Source: Rhodospirillales bacterium
GTDB lineage: Bacteria; Pseudomonadota; Alphaproteobacteria; Rhodospirillales; 2-02-FULL-58-16
Direction: 5' to 3'
NCBI GenBank assembly: GCA_021775195.1
Contig: JAJFIG010000147.1
Span: forward strand, 1 to 16,395
Length of the DNA: 16,395 bases
Part shown: one piece after another, positions 1 to 7,393 of the stretch
Layout: every line of letters starts with the position of its first letter
Numbering within the stretch: position 1 is the first letter of the stretch
Notes under the pieces: model-generated
What the model saw: the letters and a program-made list of their open reading frames with translations, nothing else
Databases searched by the model: none
Told to the model about the DNA's origin: nothing
Position numbers and translations under genes: made by a program

Positions 1-810
1 GTTCAGGATTCCCAGCGCTATCACGGCACCGTCGCCGCCATCAACGCCCGCCTTCAGGTCGGCACCACCCCGGGCAACCCGATCCTGGTGCAGCAGTTCA
101 ACAGCGCCCAGGCCGACCTCGACCGCGTCGGCATCGACACCGCCGAGATGAACAAGCTGTCGGCGGGCGTCGCCTCTGATTCGACCCTGTCTGCCTATCT
201 TTCGGAATCGTCCCACGCCGCCTTCTCGATTTCCGGCGCCGTCGACGAGGACCACCGCCAGCTCGCCATCCTCGAGGACGAGGTCAACCGCACCGTCGTT
301 CTCATCGATCGCCTGCTCAAGGAGGTCGCCGAGGACGTCAGCCGCCAGACCGCTTACGTCGCCACCGAACGCGGCAACCTCAACCTGTTGTCGGCGGGGG
401 TCAAGACCGGCGAGATTTACGGCGCCAGCCTTGTCAACCGGGCCATGGTTTCGGCCAGCGGCGGCGGGCGCACCGGTGACATCTCCGCCCGTCCCATGAG
501 CACCGCGGGGCGCCGGCCCATCGTCGTCATCCGTTTCGACCGCGCCAACGTTCCCTACCAGCAGGCGCTTTACAGCGCCGTCGGCAAGGTTCTCGAGCGC
601 CGCCCCAACGCGGTTTTCGATCTCGTCGCGGTCGCCCCCAGCGCCGGTGGCACGGCGCGCGTCGCCCTCAACACCACCAAGTCGCGGCGCCACGCCGAGA
701 GCGTGCTGCGGTCCCTGGTTGAAATGGGCCTGCCCCCCAGCCGCGTCGCCGTTTCCGGCCAGACCAGCGGCGCCGCCAGAACCAACGAAGTTCACCTTTA
801 TCTGCGCTGA
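1..810 (+). CDS. C-terminal part of a protein with an OmpA-like end domain (5' end outside window)
   Basis: The reading frame is open from the first base to the TGA at 808-810, so the N-terminus lies upstream; the GTG at 88 is only an internal codon. About 269 residues are visible. The first 140 or so are polar and rich in Ala, Asp and Glu, and look helical or coiled-coil. A Gly/Ser/Arg-rich linker follows. The last 95 residues begin with PIVVIRFDRANVPY and end NEVHLYLR. Their pattern (beta strand, helix with RRPNAVFDLVAVAP, helix with SRRHAESVLRSLVEMGLPPSRV, final strand) resembles the OmpA/MotB peptidoglycan-binding fold. That would suggest a cell-envelope protein, but the signal sequence cannot be seen and the OmpA match is by pattern only. 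A terminator follows the gene. Confidence 0.6.
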   Translation, partial: VQDSQRYHGTVAAINARLQVGTTPGNPILVQQFNSAQADLDRVGIDTAEMNKLSAGVASDSTLSAYLSESSHAAFSISGAVDEDHRQLAILEDEVNRTVVLIDRLLKEVAEDVSRQTAYVATERGNLNLLSAGVKTGEIYGASLVNRAMVSASGGGRTGDISARPMSTAGRRPIVVIRFDRANVPYQQALYSAVGKVLERRPNAVFDLVAVAPSAGGTARVALNTTKSRRHAESVLRSLVEMGLPPSRVAVSGQTSGAARTNEVHLYLR

Positions 811-850
811 GGCGTTCGTCGTCTCTGGGCTCTACTCTCCACGGCAACCG

Positions 851-875
851 ACCGGCGCCCCTGGCGCCGGTTTTC
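851..875 (+). terminator. Intrinsic terminator
   Basis: A perfect 9 bp stem, ACCGGCGCC / GGCGCCGGT (851-859 and 863-871), with loop CCT is followed by TTTCC (four T's in a row, counting the last stem base). It lies 40 bases after the stop of the first gene and before gpt, so it should end the upstream transcript. Confidence 0.8.
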
Positions 876-899
876 CATTTCACCCTAGGTCGTGTACTC

Positions 900-1385
900 A
901 TGGCCCGCTCCGAATCCGAAACCCGCACCCATTCCGTCTCCTGGCAAGACGTCCACCGCGACATCCGGAGCCTCGCCCGGCAATTGCAACCGCAAGGCCC
1001 CTGGCGGGGCATCGTCGCCATCACCCGCGGCGGCCTGGTGCCGGCCGCCGTCCTCGCCCGCGAGCTCAACATCCGTCTCGTCGACACCCTTTGCGTCGTC
1101 AGCTACGACGAGCGCGTCAAAGGTATTGTCGAAGTCCGCAAGATGCCGGAGCGGGCACTCGCCGACATCGGCGATGGCTGGCTGCTGATCGACGACATCG
1201 TCGATAGCGGGGATACCATCCGTACTGCCCGCGACATCCTGCCCGAGGCCCATTTTTCCGCTGTCTACGCCAAACCCGCCGGCCGCGACCTGATCGATAC
1301 CTTCGTCCACCAGATCGACCAGGACACCTGGGTCGCGTTCCCCTGGGACGATGCCGGGGACGACACCGACGACCGACAAAGCTGA
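900..1385 (+). CDS. gpt: Xanthine-guanine phosphoribosyltransferase
   Basis: This 161-residue protein is a type I phosphoribosyltransferase of the Gpt family (E. coli Gpt has 152). It salvages guanine, xanthine and probably hypoxanthine to nucleotides using PRPP. Visible hallmarks are TRGGLVPAAVLAREL (about 42-56), the PRPP-binding loop LLIDDIVDSGDT (95-106), AKPAGR (124-129) and the C-terminal base-site segment WVAFPWD (144-150). These line up in order with E. coli Gpt. The N-terminus is about 10 residues longer than in E. coli. The ATG at 900 is used because it begins the only open frame with the family N-terminal motif (SWQDVHRDIRSLARQL). No strong Shine-Dalgarno is visible, so the start is less certain than the identity. 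Confidence 0.93.
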   Translation: MARSESETRTHSVSWQDVHRDIRSLARQLQPQGPWRGIVAITRGGLVPAAVLARELNIRLVDTLCVVSYDERVKGIVEVRKMPERALADIGDGWLLIDDIVDSGDTIRTARDILPEAHFSAVYAKPAGRDLIDTFVHQIDQDTWVAFPWDDAGDDTDDRQS

Positions 1386-1471
1386 CGCGGCTCAACCAGG
1401 CATCGATACGCCTTGCAAGGCGCCCCGTGCCGGGCCACATTTCCCTGGCACCGAAAACAAGGGAGGCCGTC

Positions 1472-2590
1472 GTGACTCGCACGCTGAAGCTCGTCGCAGT
1501 TGCCCTGCTGGCCGCCGTCACCGCCCTGCCCGCCTCCGCCACCACCGACGTGACGCCGTTGCTCGGCCAGCTCCGCATGCCGCCCGGGTTCGAAATCCAG
1601 GTCTATGCCAAGGTACCCGGCGCCCGCTCCATGGCCGTTGCCGAGGACCTGGGTGTCGTCTTCGTCGGCACCCGGGGCAGTTCGGTCTACGCCATCGTCG
1701 ACAGGAACGGTGATGGCCGTGCCGACAGCGTCGTGCGAGTCCGGGACGGCCTCAAGGTCGCCAACGGCATCGCCTGGCGCGACGGTGCGCTTTTCATCGC
1801 CGAACAGCACCGGGTGATCCGCCTCGACGGCGGCGATCTGCCGGCCATCGCCAAGGCCCGGCCCCGGGTCCTCTTCGCCGGCCTCCCCGACAAGGGCTGG
1901 CACGGCTGGCGCTACGCCGCCTTCGGCCCCGACGGGCATCTCTATGTGACCATCGGCTCTCCCTGCAACATATGCACCGTCAAGGGACTGGAGGGGACAA
2001 TCATCCGCCTCGACCCCGAGGGCGGCACCCCCGAGATCATCGCCTCCGGCATCCGCAATTCCGTCGGCATGGACTTTCATCCCGGGACTGGCGATCTCCA
2101 CTTCACCGACAACGGCGCCGACAACATGGGCGACGACGTGCCGCCCGAGGAATTCAACCGCGCCCACGAACCCGGCCTTTACTTCGGCTTTCCCTACTTC
2201 GGCGGCGGCGATGCCCGCACCGCCCAGTTCCGCGGCCGTACACCGTCCCAATCGGTAACCATGCCCGTGATCACCTTTGGCGCCCACGTCGCCCCCCTTG
2301 GCATGCACTTCTATCGCGGCACCTCGTTCCCGTCCGCCTACCGCAACCACGCCTTCGTCGCCCAGCACGGGTCGTGGAACCGTTCCGTTCCCGACGGCTA
2401 CCGGGTGGTGCGGGTGATCTTCGACGAAACCGGCCGCGCCACCGGCCACGAACCCTTCATCGAGGGCTGGCTCAGGGACGGCAAGGCCTGGGGCCGGCCC
2501 GTCGACGTCAAGGAACTGGGCGACGGCTCGCTCCTGGTCTCCGACGACCGCGCCGGCGTCATCTACCGCGTCACCTACGGCGGCCAATGA
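1472..2590 (+). CDS. Secreted PQQ-dependent sugar (sorbosone-type) dehydrogenase
   Basis: This is a 372-residue six-bladed beta-propeller dehydrogenase of the glucose/sorbosone dehydrogenase superfamily, expected to oxidise sugars or aldehydes in the periplasm with PQQ. The GTG at 1472 is chosen because GGGAGG lies 5 bases upstream and it gives a clean Sec signal peptide (TRTLKLVAVALLAAV, probable cleavage after ASA at 21-23). An ATG 45 bases upstream would put extra residues before the signal. Motifs seen are DRNGDGRAD (77-85, Ca-binding-like), GWHGWRYAAFGPDGHLYV (142-159, with a candidate catalytic His), the paired cysteines SPCNIC (163-168), SGIRNSVGMDFHP (192-204), FTDNGADNMGDDVPPEE (211-227) and FVAQHGSWNRS (295-305). 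Substrate cannot be told from sequence. No PQQ-synthesis gene is in the window. Confidence 0.85.
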   Translation: MTRTLKLVAVALLAAVTALPASATTDVTPLLGQLRMPPGFEIQVYAKVPGARSMAVAEDLGVVFVGTRGSSVYAIVDRNGDGRADSVVRVRDGLKVANGIAWRDGALFIAEQHRVIRLDGGDLPAIAKARPRVLFAGLPDKGWHGWRYAAFGPDGHLYVTIGSPCNICTVKGLEGTIIRLDPEGGTPEIIASGIRNSVGMDFHPGTGDLHFTDNGADNMGDDVPPEEFNRAHEPGLYFGFPYFGGGDARTAQFRGRTPSQSVTMPVITFGAHVAPLGMHFYRGTSFPSAYRNHAFVAQHGSWNRSVPDGYRVVRVIFDETGRATGHEPFIEGWLRDGKAWGRPVDVKELGDGSLLVSDDRAGVIYRVTYGGQ

Positions 2591-2620
2591 GCCTTTGACA
2601 CTGTCGGACCGCTTCGGAAT

Positions 2621-3049
2621 TCAAAGCAATCCCTGGGCTACCAGCAGGACAACGGCATAGCGGGCCGCCTTGCCGGTTGCCACCAGAATCACGAAGATCC
2701 AGGCGTTGACCCTGAGCATACCGGCGGCAAAGGTCAGCGGGTCACCGACCACCGGCAGCCACGCCATCAACAGCGACCACACCCCGTAGCGGCCGAACCA
2801 GGCTTGGGCACGGGCCAGCTGGTCGGGCTTGACCGGGAACCACTTGCGGTCCTGCCAGTGCAGACAGAACCGCCCCAGCACCCAGTTGACCACCGCCCCC
2901 AGGGTATTGCCCGTGCTCGCCACCAGCCACAGCACGACGGCGTCGCCCGTGTCGGCCGCATAAAGCCCGGCCAAAACCGCTTCCGAAGAAAATGGCAGGA
3001 TGGTCGCCGCCAGAAAGGCGCTGGCGAACAGGCCGAAGTAGACAGACAG
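2621..3049 (-). CDS. yqaA: YqaA-like small DedA/VTT-family membrane protein
   Basis: A polytopic membrane protein of about 142 residues, the same size as E. coli YqaA and similar along its length: FGLFASAFLAATILPFSSEAVL, then the conserved TGNTLGAVVNWVLGRF, WFGRYGVWSLLMAWLPVVGDPLTFAAGMLR and VATGKAARY. VTT/DedA proteins are inner-membrane proteins linked to lipid and transport homeostasis; the role of YqaA is not settled. The start is odd. Homology places it at about 3049-3052, directly after the panC TAG, but the codons there are ATT (3052) and CTG (3049), with no ATG, GTG or TTG. ATGs at 3187 and 3157 are in frame but would add an Arg/Trp-rich tail read out of panC. I place the start at CTG 3049, probably reached by termination-reinitiation from panC. 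Confidence 0.8.
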   Translation of the reverse strand: MSVYFGLFASAFLAATILPFSSEAVLAGLYAADTGDAVVLWLVASTGNTLGAVVNWVLGRFCLHWQDRKWFPVKPDQLARAQAWFGRYGVWSLLMAWLPVVGDPLTFAAGMLRVNAWIFVILVATGKAARYAVVLLVAQGLL

Positions 3050-3053
3050 AATT

Positions 3054-3917
3054 CTACGCCGCCACGTTATCGATGAGCCGCGCCTTGCCCATCCAGGCCG
3101 CGGCCAGGACCCGGGCAGGGCGTTCCGGGGCCTGCACCGGCTCCAGGGTCTCGGCATCGCGCACGGTGACGTAGTCCACCTTGGCAAAACCCGCCGCCGT
3201 CAGCTCCGCCGCTGCCCAGGTTTCCAGCTTCGCCGGCGTCTCGCCCCCGGCGAAACGTTCGGCAACCCGGCCGATGGTCCGGTAGAGCGCCGGCGCCGCC
3301 GCCCGTTCCTCGGGCGTCAGGTAGGCGTTGCGCGACGACAGCGCCAGTCCGTCGGCCTCGCGCACCGTTGCCACCCCCTGGATCGTCGCCGGGATGTCCA
3401 GGTCCCTGACCATGCGCTTGATGACCTGGAGCTGCTGGTAGTCCTTTTCGCCGAAGAAGGCGACGTCGGGTAGGGCTTGCAACAGCAACTTGGCCACGAC
3501 AGTGGCGACGCCGTCGAAGAATCCGGGGCGGAACTCCCCATCCAGCCAGTCGCCCATGCCGGGGACCCGGACCGTTGTCGCGTAGCCCTCGGGATAGACC
3601 TCTTCGACCCTTGGCGCAAACAGCAGGTCGACGCCGGCATCCGCCACCTGGGCCGCGTCCGTCGCCTCGTCCCGGGGGTAAACGGCAAAGTCCTCGTTGG
3701 GGCCGAACTGGGCCGGGTTGACGAAGAGTGTCACGACCGTGCGTCTGGCCTGCTCGAGCGAGGCCCGTACCAGCGCCATGTGGCCTTCGTGCAGAGCCCC
3801 CATGGTCGGCACCAGGCCGACCACGTCGCCATCCCGGCGCCAGGCAGAAACCCGGGCCCGGAGGTCGGCGATGGTGCGGACGATTTCTAGTCCGGTGGCG
3901 GACGCGTCGTCGCTCAT
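3054..3917 (-). CDS. panC: Pantothenate synthetase (pantoate-beta-alanine ligase)
   Basis: This 287-residue enzyme joins pantoate and beta-alanine using ATP, the last step of pantothenate (coenzyme A precursor) synthesis. All family motifs are present: [11 protein letters not shown] (36-46, ATP site HxGH-type), [13 protein letters not shown] (65-77), GEKDYQQL (156-163) and [12 protein letters not shown] (186-197, including the KMSKS-like loop). The start ATG at 3917 overlaps the panB stop codon as ATGA, which indicates translational coupling. The usual family length is about 280-290, so the gene is complete. It lies between panB and the yqaA-like gene in one operon. Confidence 0.96.
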   Translation of the reverse strand: MSDDASATGLEIVRTIADLRARVSAWRRDGDVVGLVPTMGALHEGHMALVRASLEQARRTVVTLFVNPAQFGPNEDFAVYPRDEATDAAQVADAGVDLLFAPRVEEVYPEGYATTVRVPGMGDWLDGEFRPGFFDGVATVVAKLLLQALPDVAFFGEKDYQQLQVIKRMVRDLDIPATIQGVATVREADGLALSSRNAYLTPEERAAAPALYRTIGRVAERFAGGETPAKLETWAAAELTAAGFAKVDYVTVRDAETLEPVQAPERPARVLAAAWMGKARLIDNVAA

Positions 3918-4747
3918 TTTTTCTTGGATTTCACCCCGAAGCAGTGTTCGGAGCCCGGGAACCGTCCCGCCCGCACGTCGGCGGCATAGGCCTTGGCCGC
4001 CTCGTTGATCTGGCGGCCCAGTTCGGAATAGCGCTTGACGAATTTGGGCGTGAATTCCGAGAACAACCCCACCAGGTCCTCGGTGACCAGGATCTGGCCG
4101 TCGCACTTGGGCGAGGCGCCGATGCCGATGGTCGGCACCGGCACCGCCTGGGTGATCTTGCGCGCCAGGGGCTCGACGGTGCCCTCGATGACCATGGCGA
4201 AGGCGCCGGCCTCGGCCACCGCCTTGGCGTCGGTCATGATGTCGGCGGCCTCCGCCGCGCCACTGCCGTGGGAGCGAAATCCACCGGCCGTATTCACCGA
4301 CTGGGGCATCAGCCCGACGTGGCCCAAGACCGGAACGCCACGCTCGGTGAGGAAACGGATGGTTTCCGCCATCTCGATCCCCCCCTCCAGCTTGACCCCG
4401 GCGCAGCCGGTTTCCATCATGACCCGGGCGCTGGCCACGTAGGCGGCCTGGGGCGATTCCTGATAGGACCCGAAGGGCAGGTCGACGATGACGCAGGCCC
4501 TCTTGGTGCCCCGCATCACTGCCTTGCCGTGGGCGATCATCATGTCCAGCGTTACGCCGATGGTGGTGTCCATGCCGTAGAGCACCATGCCCAGAGAATC
4601 GCCGACCAGCAGCAGGTCGACCTCGTCGTCCAGCAGCACGCCGGTGAGGCTGGTGTAGGCGGTCAGGCAGACCAGCGGTTCGCCGCTGCCCTTGCGTCCC
4701 TTGATATCGGTGACCGTGATTCGTCTTTTGGCGACCGGTGCGCTCAT
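3914..4747 (-). CDS. panB: 3-methyl-2-oxobutanoate hydroxymethyltransferase
   Basis: A 277-residue enzyme that transfers a hydroxymethyl group from methylene-tetrahydrofolate to alpha-ketoisovalerate, the committed step to pantoate. It shows [11 protein letters not shown] (48-58, metal-binding Asp), DLPFGSY (89-95), VKLEGG (118-123), HVGLMPQ (143-149), MVIEGT (185-190, active-site Glu region) and [14 protein letters not shown] (208-221). The ATG at 4747 is chosen because the family begins close to [13 protein letters not shown] and a GGGGG stretch lies upstream. An ATG 72 bases further up would add non-family residues. It is the first gene of panB-panC-yqaA; its promoter should lie in the AT-rich divergent region with dcd. 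Confidence 0.96.
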   Translation of the reverse strand: MSAPVAKRRITVTDIKGRKGSGEPLVCLTAYTSLTGVLLDDEVDLLLVGDSLGMVLYGMDTTIGVTLDMMIAHGKAVMRGTKRACVIVDLPFGSYQESPQAAYVASARVMMETGCAGVKLEGGIEMAETIRFLTERGVPVLGHVGLMPQSVNTAGGFRSHGSGAAEAADIMTDAKAVAEAGAFAMVIEGTVEPLARKITQAVPVPTIGIGASPKCDGQILVTEDLVGLFSEFTPKFVKRYSELGRQINEAAKAYAADVRAGRFPGSEHCFGVKSKKK

Positions 4748-5060
4748 TTTTTTGACCCCCGGAAACGACGTGACTCTAAGGTGCGGTGCAGCATTTGCAA
4801 GGGAAACCATGCATGGCACCGCAACGGCGCCGGCCCGCCACAGTGGATATTATCACCACGATGCCTGTGGAAAGCGGGGATAAGCTTCCTAAATAATTAT
4901 GCATACTGGTTTAGTTGGAGATGCTTGCCTGTGGATTGTCCTGGGGATAATTGGTGAATGCCAGGGACAGCTAATTGATTGTAAAATAACGCCGTTATTG
5001 GTAGGTAACCGGGAAACGGCATGGCCCGGGCCGACCCGCGCCCGAGGGGGGCGCACAGGC
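4748..5060. promoter_or_regulatory. Divergent panB/dcd intergenic region, AT-rich, with DnaA-box-like repeats
   Basis: These 313 bases hold no gene I can support. Positions about 4845-5000 are clearly richer in A+T than the flanking coding DNA. Five near-matches to TGTGGATAA (reverse complement of the DnaA box TTATCCACA) lie on the same strand at 4842, 4866, 4875, 4930 and 4942. AT-rich stretches follow at 4890-4900 and 4971-4999. A possible -10 for dcd is TAAAAT at 4982-4987, but I found no good -35. One GANTC site (GACTC, 4772-4776), a possible CcrM methylation site, lies near panB. The region must contain the promoters of both operons. Confidence 0.6.
4862..4950 (+). repeat. Imperfect tandem repeat with DnaA-box-like motifs
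   Basis: The block TGCCTGTGGA...GGGGATAA occurs twice: 4862-4871 with 4876-4883, and 4926-4935 with 4943-4950. The two copies are 64 bases apart at the first element and 67 at the second. Each copy holds two DnaA-box-like 9-mers. The best is TGGGGATAA at 4942-4950 (8 of 9 to TGTGGATAA); the others match 7 of 9. TGGGGA is also the complement of the weak W-box TCCCCA described at the Caulobacter origin. Confidence 0.55.
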
Positions 5061-6215
5061 ATGGCAGAAGCGACAAGTCCCGTATTCCCGGAACTCAAGG
5101 ACGAGCTTGAGGCGCCCAGGCACGCCACCGGCATCGTCCCCGCGCAATCCATCCGCGGGTTCATCCAGCGGCACCACATCCATTCCGTCGCCGAGATCAC
5201 CGAGGACCAGGTTCAGCCCGCCAGCATCGACCTCAGGCTCGGCGCCACCGCCTACCGGGTACGCGCCAGCTTCCTGCCCGGCGGCGGGTCTCCGGTCCAG
5301 GACAAGATCGATGCGCTGGGCATGCACGAGATCGACCTCACCCATGGAGCCGTCCTCGAGAAGGGGTGCGTCTACATCGTGCCGCTGATGGAATCCCTGC
5401 GCCTCGGCAAGCGGGTTTCGGGGATGGCCAACCCCAAGAGCTCCAGCGGCCGCCTCGACATCTTCACCCGCCTGATCGCCGATGGGGGCCACGAATTCGA
5501 CCAGGTGCGCGCCGCCTACAAGGGACCGCTTTATGCCGAAATATCGCCGCGCGCCTTCAGCATCATCGTGTATGAAGGGACCCGGCTGAACCAGTTGCGC
5601 CTGCGTCGCGGCAACCCGCCGGTCACCGATGCGACCATGCGCCGCCTGCACGAGGAAGTGGGCCTGGTCGACGGCAACCCCCGGGACGCCAACATTGCCC
5701 ACGGTGTCGGCGTCACCGTCGATCTCCAGGGCGACGGCAAGGACGCCTTCGTCGGCTACAAGGCCAAGCGCCACACCGACCTCATCGACGTCAGCAAGGT
5801 CAACCACTACGACCCCATGGACTACTGGGAGCCCATTTACGCCTCCGCCCAGGGCAGCATCATGCTCAACCCCGGCGACTTCTACATCCTGGTCTCCCGC
5901 GAGGCGATCACCGTGCCCCCCGACCATGCCGCCGAGATGACTGCCTACGATACCCGGGTCGGTGAATTCCGCGTCCACTACGCCGGCTTCTTCGATCCCG
6001 GCTTCGGCTACGCCGAAAGCGGCGGCGCCGGCTCCCGGGCGGTGCTCGAGGTCCGCTCCCACGAGGTCCCGTTCGTCCTCGACCACGGACAGGTCGTGGG
6101 GCGCCTGGTTTACGAGCGCCTGACCGACATCCCCGACAAGATCTACGGCGTCGATATCGGTTCGTCCTATCAGCGTCAGGGCCTCGCCCTGGCCAAGCAG
6201 TTCAAAAAACCCTAA
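5061..6215 (+). CDS. dcd: dCTP deaminase, long two-module alphaproteobacterial form
   Basis: A 384-residue 2'-deoxycytidine 5'-triphosphate deaminase of the long (DCD_N-type) family, which turns dCTP into dUTP for thymidylate synthesis. It is about twice the length of the E. coli enzyme and appears to contain two dUTPase-fold units. The first has QPASIDLRLG (52-61), NPKSSSGRLD (124-133) and a strand run near 157-182. The second has AGFFDPGFGY (308-317) and AVLEVRSHEVPFVLDHGQVVG (327-347), where E330 lies where the catalytic Glu falls in short dCTP deaminases. The ATG at 5061 is preceded by GAGGGGGG about 11 bases upstream. The frame is also open back to 4899, but that part is AT-rich and not family-like. 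Three bases separate its stop from the open frame before purC. Confidence 0.9.
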   Translation: MAEATSPVFPELKDELEAPRHATGIVPAQSIRGFIQRHHIHSVAEITEDQVQPASIDLRLGATAYRVRASFLPGGGSPVQDKIDALGMHEIDLTHGAVLEKGCVYIVPLMESLRLGKRVSGMANPKSSSGRLDIFTRLIADGGHEFDQVRAAYKGPLYAEISPRAFSIIVYEGTRLNQLRLRRGNPPVTDATMRRLHEEVGLVDGNPRDANIAHGVGVTVDLQGDGKDAFVGYKAKRHTDLIDVSKVNHYDPMDYWEPIYASAQGSIMLNPGDFYILVSREAITVPPDHAAEMTAYDTRVGEFRVHYAGFFDPGFGYAESGGAGSRAVLEVRSHEVPFVLDHGQVVGRLVYERLTDIPDKIYGVDIGSSYQRQGLALAKQFKKP

Positions 6216-6230
6216 CGCGTGAAGGTTCCA

Positions 6231-7235
6231 ATGACCCTGACAGTCTCCAAAGCCTCGGAAATCGAGGCCCTACTCGCCAATTGCCTCACCGACGCTGAAT
6301 TCCCGGAACTGCCCAACTTCCAGCGCGGCAAGGTCCGCGAGTCCTACGACCTGCCCGACGGCCGGCGGATCATGATCGCCACCGACCGCCAGTCGGCCTT
6401 CGACTACGTCCTCGCCGCCGTCCCTTTCAAGGGTCAAGTCCTCAACCAGACCGCCATGTTCTGGTTCGACCGCACCAAGGACATCTGCCCCAACCATGTC
6501 ATCGACGCCCCCGACCCCAACGTCGTCGTCGCCCGCCGCCTCGACATGCTGCCCATCGAGATGGTTGTGCGCGACTACATCACCGGGTCCACCGAGACCA
6601 GCATCTGGCCCATGTACGAGCGTGGCGAACGGGTCCTTTACGGCCACCGGCTACCCGACAGCCTGGTCAAGAACCAGAAGCTCCCCGGGACCCTCCTGAC
6701 ACCGACCACCAAGGGTGCCCAGGGCGAGCACGACGTGCCGATCACGGCCGACGAGATCGTCCGCCAGGGACTGGTCAGCCAGGAGCAATGGGACGAGCTC
6801 GCCAAGCTCAGCCTCGCCATTTTCGCCCGCGGCCGCGAGATCGCCGCCGCCAACGGCCTCATTCTGGTCGATACCAAGTACGAGTTCGGCGTCGACGAGG
6901 ACGGCCGCATCACCCTGGCCGACGAGATCCACACACCCGATTCGTCCCGCTACTGGATTACCGACACCTACGATGCCCGGCTTGCCGCCGGCCAGGAGCC
7001 GGAAAGCCTGGACAAGGAGTTCCTGCGCCTGTGGATCGCCGAGCGTTGCGACCCCTACAATGAGCCCATCCCCGACATTCCGGCGGAAACCCTGACCGTC
7101 TTCAGCAACAAGTACGTGAGGCTTTACGAGCAGGTCACCGGGCAGACTTTCGAGAAGCCCGATGCCTCGGTGCCCGTGCGCCAGCGCATTGCCGACAACC
7201 TGCGCCTGGCCTTTCCCGACTACTTCTCCGGCTGA
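6231..7235 (+). CDS. purC: SAICAR synthetase (phosphoribosylaminoimidazole-succinocarboxamide synthase)
   Basis: A 334-residue enzyme of purine synthesis that joins CAIR and aspartate using ATP. It is the longer type, like yeast ADE1, not the roughly 240-residue bacterial type. Motifs are RGKVRESYDLPDG (32-44), IATDRQSAFDYV (49-60), KGQVLNQ, VVRDYITGSTETS, LVDTKYEFG and DEIHTPDSSRYW. The ATG at 6231 is preferred because GAAGG lies 5 bases upstream; a GTG at 6219 is also in frame. It follows dcd by 15 bases, so the two are probably co-transcribed. Its last 16 bases overlap, tail to tail, the 3' end of ccoS. Confidence 0.95.
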   Translation: MTLTVSKASEIEALLANCLTDAEFPELPNFQRGKVRESYDLPDGRRIMIATDRQSAFDYVLAAVPFKGQVLNQTAMFWFDRTKDICPNHVIDAPDPNVVVARRLDMLPIEMVVRDYITGSTETSIWPMYERGERVLYGHRLPDSLVKNQKLPGTLLTPTTKGAQGEHDVPITADEIVRQGLVSQEQWDELAKLSLAIFARGREIAAANGLILVDTKYEFGVDEDGRITLADEIHTPDSSRYWITDTYDARLAAGQEPESLDKEFLRLWIAERCDPYNEPIPDIPAETLTVFSNKYVRLYEQVTGQTFEKPDASVPVRQRIADNLRLAFPDYFSG

Positions 7236-7393
7236 TCCGGCAGGTCCGGCTCGTCGTCGTCATCGAAGAGGATTCGATTAGCGGCGCCGTCGAGGTCGTC
7301 GAACTGACCCGAGCGCAAGGCCCACAGGAACGCCGCCAGCCCAAGGAGTCCCAGGAACAGGGCCGCCGGTATCAGGTACACGAGAACGTTCAT
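7220..7393 (-). CDS. ccoS: cbb3-type oxidase assembly protein CcoS (57 aa)
   Basis: A 57-residue single-span membrane protein: MNVLVYLIPAALFLGLLG starts the membrane helix, then LAAFLWALRSGQFDDLDG, the conserved CcoS signature after the helix (FDDL.G), and an acidic tail ILFDDDDEPD. CcoS (FixS) is needed to insert cofactors into the cbb3 oxidase. Its ATG overlaps the ccoI stop as ATGA, so it is coupled to ccoI. Its TAG at 7220-7222 lies inside the 3' end of purC on the other strand. Confidence 0.93.
   Translation of the reverse strand: MNVLVYLIPAALFLGLLGLAAFLWALRSGQFDDLDGAANRILFDDDDEPDLPDQPEK

Noticed and set aside
1265..2587. A 440-codon open frame on the - strand opposite the PQQ dehydrogenase gene
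   Set aside because: It is Gly/Ala/Val/Asp-rich with no family motif and lies antisense to a well-supported enzyme with a signal peptide and Shine-Dalgarno. Long antisense frames are common in GC-rich genes.
2591..2620. A terminator between the convergent dehydrogenase and yqaA-like genes
   Set aside because: CTTTGA...TCAAAG pair only across a 22-base loop, and there is no GC stem with a T-run, so it is not convincing.
3728..4957. A 409-codon open frame on the + strand across panC and panB
   Set aside because: It is antisense to two enzymes with complete motifs and runs into the AT-rich intergenic region with no recognisable domain.
4899..5060. Upstream extension of the dcd frame to an ATG at 4899
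   Set aside because: The extra 54 codons are AT-rich and overlap the DnaA-box-like repeat, while the ATG at 5061 has a GA/G-rich ribosome site and fits the family length.
4995..6086. A 363-codon open frame on the - strand opposite dcd
   Set aside because: No domain, biased composition, and it contradicts the clear dCTP deaminase motifs on the + strand.
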